64,000 nt of DNA, taken from contig NZ_CP146242.1 in NCBI RefSeq assembly GCF_037039395.1, positions 1,240,001-1,304,000 on the forward strand, given 5' to 3'. The notes beneath the pieces were generated by a model that was not told the DNA's origin, did no database searches, and was given only the letters and a program-made list of their open reading frames with translations. This stretch comes from Agrobacterium vitis. GTDB lineage: Bacteria; Pseudomonadota; Alphaproteobacteria; Rhizobiales; Rhizobiaceae. Below, piece by piece: positions 57,620 to 64,000 of this stretch; the first letter of the stretch is position 1, and each line of letters opens with the position of its first letter. Made by a program: the position numbers and the translations under genes.

Positions 57620-57677
57620 GTGTTTTCGTGAAGAGCCGAGTGCTGACAGGAAGAGGAGGTGTTTGCGTGAAGAGCCG
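57620..57677 (+). repeat. 19-bp direct repeat upstream of the pirin gene
   Basis: GTGTTTTCGTGAAGAGCCG (57620-57638) and GTGTTTGCGTGAAGAGCCG (57659-57677) differ at one base and are spaced 39 bases apart. CGCAGTG and CACTGCG flank the pair (about 57607 and 57688). The 300-bp gap 57476-57775 contains no supported gene. Confidence 0.8.
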
Positions 57678-57775
57678 CTTCTGTGAACACTGCGTTGCGC
57701 CCGGCGCCCTTCGCCTGCTTTTGAAAAGCCTTATATTGGCTGCAAATCATATTCCGCTCGAAAGGAGCCCGTCCA

Positions 57776-58687
57776 ATGTCCATCCGCCCCGTCAAACATG
57801 AGAGCCGCGCCACGCCCACGACGGAAGGTGCCGGTGTGAAGCTGCACCGCGTCTTCGGCTTCGGCGATCCGTCGATGACCGATCCGTTCCTGATGATGGA
57901 CGATTTTCGCAATGACGATCCGAGAGATTACATAAGAGGCTTTCCCTGGCATCCGCATCGCGGCATCGAAACCATTACCTATGTTCTGGCCGGAACGGTG
58001 GAGCATGGCGACAGCCTCGGCAATCAGGGCCTGTTAGGCGCCGGGGATCTTCAGTGGATGACGGCGGGTAGCGGCATCATGCACCAGGAAATGCCAAAGG
58101 GCGATTTTGCCGGCAAGATGCACGGGTTCCAGCTCTGGGCCAACCTGCCCTCTTCGCTAAAAATGACCGCGCCGCGCTATCAGGATATCAAATCTGCCGA
58201 CATTCCTGTCGTGGTCGATGACGACGGTACGGCGGTGCGGGTGATCAGCGGCGATTTCTGGGGCAAATCCGGCCCGGTCGATGGTATTGCCGCAGAGCCG
58301 GTTTATCTCGATATCTCCATTCCACCCGGCAAGACCAAGCGCTTTCCGGTCGATACCTATCGTTCGGCCTTTGCCTATATTTTCGCAGGTTCCGGCTCGT
58401 TCCGCGATGCTTCCAAGCCCTTCGGCGTCAAGGTCGAGAAGGAATTTCAGGGTGAGGAACTGAATATCCGTGACCTCTCTGGCAACCGCACCCTGGTGGT
58501 TTTCGATACCGGCGATGAAATCACCGTCCAGGCTGGCGAAAAGGGCATTCGCTTCCTGCTGGTGACCGGCAAGCCGATCAAGGAGCCGGTCGCCTGGCAT
58601 GGACCGATTGTCATGAACAGCCGGGAAGAGCTGATGGAGGCCATGCGCGAGTTGCAGAACGGCACCTTCATCAAGGCCGATCATTGA
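57776..58687 (+). CDS. pirin family protein (cupin)
   Basis: A bicupin of 303 aa with the pirin N-domain. The metal-site residues are in FPWHPHRGIET and GTVEHGDS, and the later MHQEM completes a 3-His/1-Glu set. Some bacterial pirins have quercetinase activity and others act as redox-sensitive regulators; the role here is unassigned. The start is supported by AAAGGAG upstream. The promoter region carries the direct repeat at 57620-57677. Confidence 0.9.
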   Translation: MSIRPVKHESRATPTTEGAGVKLHRVFGFGDPSMTDPFLMMDDFRNDDPRDYIRGFPWHPHRGIETITYVLAGTVEHGDSLGNQGLLGAGDLQWMTAGSGIMHQEMPKGDFAGKMHGFQLWANLPSSLKMTAPRYQDIKSADIPVVVDDDGTAVRVISGDFWGKSGPVDGIAAEPVYLDISIPPGKTKRFPVDTYRSAFAYIFAGSGSFRDASKPFGVKVEKEFQGEELNIRDLSGNRTLVVFDTGDEITVQAGEKGIRFLLVTGKPIKEPVAWHGPIVMNSREELMEAMRELQNGTFIKADH

Positions 58688-58809
58688 TCACTGCGTGTTG
58701 ACGAAAGTGTGATCATAGGACGCGGGGGATGGCCCGCGTCTTTCAGTTCGATGTCAGGTTCAGCTTTTACAGGGTGGATGGTTATTTGATCCGACCCCCG
58801 TGTGAGCCC

Positions 58810-59385
58810 ATGTCCATCCTGCTGGCGAAAGCCATCCGCTATACCACCCTTGCCTGTTTAACTGGTCTGCTATCGTGCGGCGCCTACCTTGGCTATCTTC
58901 GGATGTCGGGCAATTTCCACGAGGTCATTCCAGGCGAATTCTACCGCTCTGCCCAACCCACGCCCGCCGATATCAAGGATTATGCCGGGCGCTACGGCAT
59001 CAAGACCATCGTCAATCTGCGCGGCTCGTCACCCTCGCCCTGGTATGCGCAGGAAGTCGCAACCGCCCGGGAACTGGGCATCGACCATATCGATTTTCGC
59101 ATGTCGGCTGCCAAGGGCCTGACCATCGACAAGGCCGAGGCGCTGGTTTCCCTGCTCAAATCCGCGCCAAAGCCCATCCTCATCCACTGTGAGGGCGGCG
59201 CTGACCGCAGCGGCCTCGCCTCTGTCATCTACCTGCAACAGATCGCCGGCGTGCAGGAAGACAAGGCCGAGCAACAACTCTGGCCGGTGATCTATGGCCA
59301 TGTCGGCATTCCCTATGTCACCAAGGCCTATGCCATGGACCGCAGCTGGCTGGAATTTGAAAAAGCCATGGGGATCGAAAGCTGA
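58810..59385 (+). CDS. membrane-anchored tyrosine/dual-specificity phosphatase-like protein
   Basis: The ATG at 58810 gives 191 aa, with one hydrophobic N-terminal segment (about residues 8-30) and a phosphatase domain. The catalytic loop HCEGGADRSG has Cys127 and Arg133 in the CX5R arrangement. NFHEVIPGEFYRSAQP is the usual start of this bacterial DSP subgroup. An upstream ATG at 58729 is possible but its residues look non-conserved. The substrate is unknown. Confidence 0.85.
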   Translation: MSILLAKAIRYTTLACLTGLLSCGAYLGYLRMSGNFHEVIPGEFYRSAQPTPADIKDYAGRYGIKTIVNLRGSSPSPWYAQEVATARELGIDHIDFRMSAAKGLTIDKAEALVSLLKSAPKPILIHCEGGADRSGLASVIYLQQIAGVQEDKAEQQLWPVIYGHVGIPYVTKAYAMDRSWLEFEKAMGIES

Positions 59386-59433
59386 GCCTTATGCATTATA
59401 GTCCCGCAGAATGCAGCGCGGGAGGCTCAAGAC

Positions 59434-59838
59434 ATGCAGATCGAAGGACAGTGCCATTGTGGCAAGGTGACCTATCGTGCCGAAATCGACCCTGAAAATG
59501 TCGGCATTTGCCATTGCACCGATTGTCAGCGCCTGACAGGCTCACCATTCCGGGTCACGGTTTCAACCCCGCGCGACAAACTGCATTTTACAGGAAGCCC
59601 GCCCAAATCCTATGTGAAATACGGCGACAATGGTCGGGCGCGCTATCAGTTCTTCTGCCCGGACTGCGGCTCGCCCATGCTGACATCAGGCGAGGGCGTC
59701 GACGCCGATACCTGGGGCATCCGCTGGGGTAGCATCAACCAACGGGAAGCCCTGCTGCCAAGGCACCAAAGCTGGCGGCGATCCTCCGTGCTCTGGCTCG
59801 AGAGCATCGGCGCTCTTCCAGGCTCAGAGACCGAGTAA
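59434..59838 (+). CDS. GFA/CENP-V family zinc protein
   Basis: A 134-aa protein with the zinc cysteines in GQCHCGKVTYRAE, CHCTDCQRLTG and FFCPDCGSPML. Members of the GFA family were named for glutathione-dependent formaldehyde activation, but most have no proven activity. GGGAGG lies upstream of the ATG. It is convergent with thiD. Confidence 0.88.
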   Translation: MQIEGQCHCGKVTYRAEIDPENVGICHCTDCQRLTGSPFRVTVSTPRDKLHFTGSPPKSYVKYGDNGRARYQFFCPDCGSPMLTSGEGVDADTWGIRWGSINQREALLPRHQSWRRSSVLWLESIGALPGSETE

Positions 59839-59849
59839 TACCAAGTCGG

Positions 59850-60737
59850 CTACTTCGGCCATGCTTGGTAAAAATGATGAACGGGTCCGTGGCCGGAGCC
59901 AACAGTCAGCTGCCCTGCCGACCGAACCGCGCCAGCCAGCCAGGCCTTAGCCACCGTGACGGCTTTCGCCAAGGCGTCGTCTGTTGCACTATCCGTCGCC
60001 TTATGGTCGATGGCCCCATGGTCGATGGCCTTGGCAAGCTCGGCGGCAATCGCGCTGGACAGCGAGCAACCGGTGCCATGGGTGTTGGCGGTGGCAATCC
60101 TTTTGCCTTCCAACCACAGGGTCAGCGTTGGCGTGACCAGCAGATCGGGGCTCTGGTCGCCCGGCAGATGCCCGCCTTTCAGAAGCACGGCCTTGGCACC
60201 CAATGCCAACAAGGCCTTGGCCTGGGCCTCCATGCCGCTGCGATCCACGGCCTCGGCAACCCGCAGAAGCGCGGCAGCCTCCGGCAGGTTGGGGGTGATC
60301 AGGCGGACCTGCGGCAAGAGCTGCCCGACCAGCGCGCCAACCGCCTTGTCATCCAGCAGCGCGGCCCCGCCCTTGGCAACCATGACAGGGTCAAGAATAA
60401 CCGGCACTTCCCTCTGCCCGGCCAGCACGGCGGCGACAGCGCCGACGATATCGGCATTGGCCAGCATGCCGATTTTCACCGCATCGACGCGGATATCGGC
60501 AAAAACCGTCTCAATCTGTCTGGCGACGAATGCGGGATTGAGCAGTTCGACACCCGCCACGCCTTGGGTATTCTGAGCGGTCAGCGCCGTCAGCGCCGCC
60601 ATGCCATAGACACCCAAAGCCGAAAATACCTTCAGATCCGCCTGAACCCCCGCTCCGCCGGATGGATCGGAACCGGCAATCGACAAGACATTGGCGATGC
60701 GAGGCAGAGGCGCTTCAACGTTTGTTTGAACGGTCAT
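59850..60737 (-). CDS. thiD: hydroxymethylpyrimidine/phosphomethylpyrimidine kinase
   Basis: ThiD phosphorylates HMP and HMP-P in thiamine synthesis or salvage. The ATG at 60737 gives 295 aa. Typical segments are VLSIAGSDPSGGAGVQADLK, VILDPVMVAKGG and the anion hole NTHGTGCSLSSAIAAEL. The C-terminal region carries a short insertion in which five residues, AIDHG/AIDHK, are duplicated. No TPP riboswitch was seen upstream. Confidence 0.94.
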   Translation of the reverse strand: MTVQTNVEAPLPRIANVLSIAGSDPSGGAGVQADLKVFSALGVYGMAALTALTAQNTQGVAGVELLNPAFVARQIETVFADIRVDAVKIGMLANADIVGAVAAVLAGQREVPVILDPVMVAKGGAALLDDKAVGALVGQLLPQVRLITPNLPEAAALLRVAEAVDRSGMEAQAKALLALGAKAVLLKGGHLPGDQSPDLLVTPTLTLWLEGKRIATANTHGTGCSLSSAIAAELAKAIDHGAIDHKATDSATDDALAKAVTVAKAWLAGAVRSAGQLTVGSGHGPVHHFYQAWPK

Positions 60738-60948
60738 GATCGTCCTCATCGAAGTCAACAGTCTCCAACACCTCGGCTCCTGTTGAAGGAAAAGGTGGGC
60801 GGCGGGGCAGATCTATCGCAGTTTTCCATGCGCCTGTCACCGTCTCGCCCATTATGCTGCATTGCGCAATTAACTGCATTTTTCGGGAACCAAACTGGGC
60901 ACCCATCGTTACCTAGGCGTCGACAGGTCGTGTGAAACGAGGCAGGAT

Positions 60949-61755
60949 ATGGAAAACCAGCAATCGGTAATCAAGCGATCGCCAGCTCGAAACGAGCAAA
61001 AAGACGCAGGAGCGTTGCTGTTCGATCTTCTTCACGCCGAGCCCCACCGCTACGCATTGTTTCTCGATATTGATGGCACGTTGCTGGATCTCGCTGAAAG
61101 CCCTGATGGCATTCGGGTGCCGGTTGGGCTACCGGAAGACCTTGACGTGCTGTCATCACGCATGGGCGGTGCGCTTGCGCTGGTAACGGGGCGGGCCTTG
61201 ACCTATGCCGACCGGCTGTTTGCGCCAAAGCATTTCCCGATTGCCGGATTGCACGGGACCGAGCGGCGAACGGTTGAAGGCACGATCATCCGCAATGAGC
61301 CGAGTCCGGCCTTCTTGGCGATGAAAGAAGAGCTTCCAAAGCTCGAACAGGCCTGGCCGGGCGTGCTGGTCGAGGACAAGGGTGCCGCCATCGCCGTTCA
61401 CTATCGCCAGGCGCCTGCCTGCGCCGACGTGGTGGAAAAAGCCATGGCGGATGCCTTTAAGGCAGCGGGTCCCGGCTATGAGCTGCAACGCGGCAAGATG
61501 GTCGTCGAAATCCGTCCCGACAGCGCCGACAAGGGCCGGGCCTTGCAGTCCTATCTTGCCGAGCCGCCCTTCACCGACCGCGTTGCCATCGCCATTGGTG
61601 ATGATGTGACCGATGAGGCGATGTTTGAATGCGTCAACCGCCTGGGTGGGCTGTCGATCCGTGTCGGCGATCTCGACGGAAGCGTGGCCAGCCAGTCTCT
61701 GGCAAGCCCGCAGCTCCTGCGTGACACGCTGGCCAGATTGGCCCGCTCAAACTGA
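60949..61755 (+). CDS. otsB: trehalose-6-phosphate phosphatase
   Basis: This HAD-superfamily phosphatase makes trehalose from trehalose-6-phosphate. The 268-aa product has the nucleophile motif FLDIDGTLLD with Asp40 and Asp42. Further motifs are ALVTGRALTYADRLF and AIGDDVTDEAMF. It precedes otsA by 37 bases, so both pathway enzymes are in one operon, relevant for osmotic and desiccation stress. Confidence 0.95.
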   Translation: MENQQSVIKRSPARNEQKDAGALLFDLLHAEPHRYALFLDIDGTLLDLAESPDGIRVPVGLPEDLDVLSSRMGGALALVTGRALTYADRLFAPKHFPIAGLHGTERRTVEGTIIRNEPSPAFLAMKEELPKLEQAWPGVLVEDKGAAIAVHYRQAPACADVVEKAMADAFKAAGPGYELQRGKMVVEIRPDSADKGRALQSYLAEPPFTDRVAIAIGDDVTDEAMFECVNRLGGLSIRVGDLDGSVASQSLASPQLLRDTLARLARSN

Positions 61756-61792
61756 CGTTCCGGGGCTGAAAAACGATAAGAAGGATAATGAT

Positions 61793-63196
61793 ATGAGCAG
61801 ACTTGTTGTGGTTTCCAACCGTGTTCCCGTACCCGACAAGACCAATAAGGCGCCGGCGGGAGGTTTGGCCGTCGCGTTGCGCGCCGCCCTTGAGGATAAA
61901 GGCGGCATCTGGATGGGCTGGTCGGGCGTCTCCAGCGGCGAGGAAGAGGCCGGTGAGCTTGCGATGATCGAGGACGGCAAGATCACCTACGCCCTGACCG
62001 ACCTGACCGACCGCGATGTCGAGGAATATTATCACGGCTTTGCCAACCGCGTGCTGTGGCCAACGTTTCACTATCGTCTCGACCTGACCGACTATGCCCG
62101 CAAGGACATGACCGGCTATTTCCGGGTCAACCGGTTTTTCGCCGAGCGGCTCGTGCCGCTGCTGAAGCCTGATGATACGATCTGGGTTCAGGACTATCAC
62201 CTGATCCCGCTCGCCAAGGAATTACGGCAGATGGGAGTGAAGAACCGGATTGGATTCTTCCTGCATATCCCGCTGCCGCCCGCCGATGTGCTGTTTGCCA
62301 TGCCGGTCTATGAAACGCTGATTGAAAGCCTGGCCCATTACGATCTGGTCGGCTTCCAGACCGATTTCGACCACGCCAATTTCGTCGGAGCCTTGGTGCG
62401 CGAAGGCATTGGCGAGGCGATCTCCGGGAGCAAGATCAAATCGCATAAGCGGACGTTCAAGGCGGGCCATTATCCGATTGGCATTGAGACGGCGGCCTTT
62501 GCCGCCTATGCCCGCAGGGCGGTGCGCAACGTGATGGTGAAGCGCGCCGCGCAAAGCATTGAAGGCAAGGCGCTGGTGATCGGCGTCGACCGGCTGGATT
62601 ATTCCAAGGGCCTGACCCAGCGGCTGGACGCCTATGAGCATTTCATCAATGCCAATCCGAACTATCAGGGCAAGGTGACCTATTTGCAGATCACCCCGAA
62701 ATCCCGCTCTGAAGTGCCGGAATATGAGGCCATGCAGCGCACCGTGGCCGAGCAGGCCGGGCGCGTGAATGGCGCGCTGGGCACTGTCGACTGGGTGCCG
62801 ATCCGTTACATGACCCGCTCGGTGGCGCGTCCGGTGCTGGCCGGGCTCTACCGGCTGGCCAAGGTGGGGCTGGTGACACCGATGCGCGATGGTATGAACC
62901 TGGTGGCCAAGGAATATGTTGCCGCCCAGGACCCCGATGATCCCGGCGTTCTGGTTCTATCGCGTTTTGCCGGGGCGGCACGCGAGTTGAAAGGGGCCTT
63001 GCTGGTCAATCCGTACGATACGGAAGGCACGGCCCAGGCCATTGCCCGCGCCCTCGATATGCCGCTTGCCGAGCGCCAGGAACGCTGGAAGGGCATGATG
63101 GATCATCTGCTGGTCAATGATGTCAACCACTGGTGTGACACCTTCCTGACGGATCTGATGGAAATGCCGAGGGAAAAGTCCGCCGAAGCGGCATAA
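61793..63196 (+). CDS. otsA: alpha,alpha-trehalose-6-phosphate synthase
   Basis: This GT20 glycosyltransferase joins UDP-glucose and glucose-6-phosphate. The ATG at 61793 gives 467 aa; AAGAAGGATAA lies upstream. Conserved features are SNRVPVP, PAGGLAVAL, WVQDYHLIPLAKELR, VDRLDYSKGL and DGMNLVAKEYVAAQ. It follows otsB. Confidence 0.97.
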   Translation: MSRLVVVSNRVPVPDKTNKAPAGGLAVALRAALEDKGGIWMGWSGVSSGEEEAGELAMIEDGKITYALTDLTDRDVEEYYHGFANRVLWPTFHYRLDLTDYARKDMTGYFRVNRFFAERLVPLLKPDDTIWVQDYHLIPLAKELRQMGVKNRIGFFLHIPLPPADVLFAMPVYETLIESLAHYDLVGFQTDFDHANFVGALVREGIGEAISGSKIKSHKRTFKAGHYPIGIETAAFAAYARRAVRNVMVKRAAQSIEGKALVIGVDRLDYSKGLTQRLDAYEHFINANPNYQGKVTYLQITPKSRSEVPEYEAMQRTVAEQAGRVNGALGTVDWVPIRYMTRSVARPVLAGLYRLAKVGLVTPMRDGMNLVAKEYVAAQDPDDPGVLVLSRFAGAARELKGALLVNPYDTEGTAQAIARALDMPLAERQERWKGMMDHLLVNDVNHWCDTFLTDLMEMPREKSAEAA

Positions 63197-63205
63197 CAGG
63201 ATGCC

Positions 63206-63236
63206 ACCGCATCACGATTTGAGATCATGATGCGGT
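63206..63236. terminator. hairpin between otsA and prfC
   Basis: ACCGCATCA (63206-63214) pairs with TGATGCGGT (63228-63236) around a 13-base loop. It lies 10 bases after the otsA stop and 22 bases beyond the prfC stop, in convergent position. No long U-run is present on either strand. Confidence 0.55.
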
Positions 63237-63257
63237 CATTCTCGTTTCCATCAGCGA

Positions 63258-64000
63258 TCACGCCGCCTTGGCGACGTGATATTCCTTGATGGCCACCATC
63301 TTGATTGACGGATATCGCTCCGCCTCATAACGCAGCGAAAACGCATCCTGCGCCATGAATACCGGATCGCCGTCCAGATCCCGGCAGATATCGCCGCGCC
63401 GGGCCGCCATAAACTTGTCGAGTTCGCCGGGCTGCTCGGCGGAAATCCAGCGGCAGACGGAAAAGCGCGACATTTCAAACGACACAGGCAGGGTATATTC
63501 GCCCGAAAGCCGTTCCTTCAGCACATCAAGCTGCAAGGCCCCGACCACGCCGACAATGGCGGGCGAACCGTCTTCCGGCGAAAACAGCTGTACGACGCCC
63601 TCTTCCGCCATTTGCTGCAAGGCTTCTTTCAGCTTCTTGGCCTTCATCGCATCTTCAAGCCGCACGCGGCGCAGGATTTCCGGCGAAAAGTTCGGCACAC
63701 CCTGAAACACCAGTGCTTCGCCTTCGGTCAGCGTATCGCCGATACGCAGCGTGCCGTGGTTGGGAATGCCCACCACGTCACCGGCAAAGGCGGTATCGGC
63801 CAATTGCCGCTGCGAGGCGAAGAAGAATTGCGGCGCCGTCAGGCCCATCAGCTTGCCGGTACGGGCCAGCCGCGCCTTCATGCCGCGCTCCAGCTTGCCG
63901 GAGCAGATTCGAGCAAAGGCGATGCGGTCGCGGTGGTTGGGGTCCATATTGGCCTGGATCTTGAAGACGAAGGCCGTCATCTTGTCTTCCGCCGCATGCA
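63258..64000 (-). CDS. prfC: peptide chain release factor 3 (partial, runs off the window)
   Basis: RF3 is a GTPase that recycles RF1 and RF2. Only the C-terminal 247 or so codons are in the window; the frame stays open through position 64000. Seen are domain II (AFVFKIQANMDPNHRDRIAF, GTLRIGDTL) and domain III (LQLDVLKERLSGEY, VCRWISAEQP). The N-terminal GTPase domain lies outside. Confidence 0.93.
   Translation of the reverse strand, partial: HAAEDKMTAFVFKIQANMDPNHRDRIAFARICSGKLERGMKARLARTGKLMGLTAPQFFFASQRQLADTAFAGDVVGIPNHGTLRIGDTLTEGEALVFQGVPNFSPEILRRVRLEDAMKAKKLKEALQQMAEEGVVQLFSPEDGSPAIVGVVGALQLDVLKERLSGEYTLPVSFEMSRFSVCRWISAEQPGELDKFMAARRGDICRDLDGDPVFMAQDAFSLRYEAERYPSIKMVAIKEYHVAKAA

Overview
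The window is a gene-dense chromosomal segment from an alphaproteobacterium of the order Rhizobiales, family Rhizobiaceae (Agrobacterium/Allorhizobium/Rhizobium/Sinorhizobium type). The reasons are the gene set and its arrangement: a Mur-type Fur protein without the usual CxxC zinc motifs, a PraR/PhrR-type XRE regulator beside lnt, both ornithine-lipid genes (olsA and olsB), an uninterrupted glnD, the lptC-lptA-lptB-rpoN-hpf-ptsN block, grpE/hrcA/rph, and dnaA-rpsT-mutM-ubiE-ubiB-coaBC. The genus is inferred from gene content and not proven.

Layout. 1-4447: tail of an unidentified + strand gene, a convergent terminator, then trmB-metK, praR and lnt on the minus strand. 4776-12964: a long minus-strand run with corC-like, ybeY, phoH, miaB, olsA, mur, rimI, tsaB, an Nfu-type Fe-S protein and a universal stress protein. 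13154-23293: trpS, a VOC protein, murJ, glnD, mutS and olsB. 23448-29270: a soluble hybrid histidine kinase, lspA, two RNA-methyltransferase-like genes, a LapA-domain protein and ihfB. 29773-35068 (+): lptC, lptA, lptB, rpoN, hpf, ptsN, i.e. LPS transport plus the sigma-54/PTS-Ntr module. 35225-37030 (minus): grpE and hrcA. 37310-41082 (+): rph, a VOC protein, rdgB, hemW and a methyltransferase. 41102-43319: an EamA transporter gene whose 5' end has been split off by an IS5-family element with identifiable ends and target duplication. 43578-47486 (minus): dnaA, a 947-bp upstream region, rpsT and mutM. 47666-54494 (+): ubiE, ubiB, three two-component signalling genes and coaBC. 54491-60737: half-size chrA pair with divergent LysR gene, class II amidotransferase, pirin, tyrosine-phosphatase-like protein, GFA protein and thiD. 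60949-63196: otsB-otsA. 63258 to the end: the C-terminal part of prfC.

Functional themes are envelope biogenesis (lnt, lspA, murJ, lptABC, olsA/olsB), nitrogen and PTS-Ntr control (glnD, rpoN, ptsN, hpf), translation, tRNA and ribosome maturation, chromosome replication, and stress or osmoprotection (otsBA, hrcA/grpE, usp). No rRNA, tRNA, CRISPR array or prophage was seen. The non-housekeeping interest lies in the intergenic DNA. There is a ~100-bp two-hairpin repeat family (three full copies and several decayed ones). A 51-nt palindromic element abuts, and apparently supplies, the stop codons of trpS and grpE. A palindromic operator candidate lies upstream of metK. The IS element sits exactly at a start codon and may donate a replacement ribosome-binding site.
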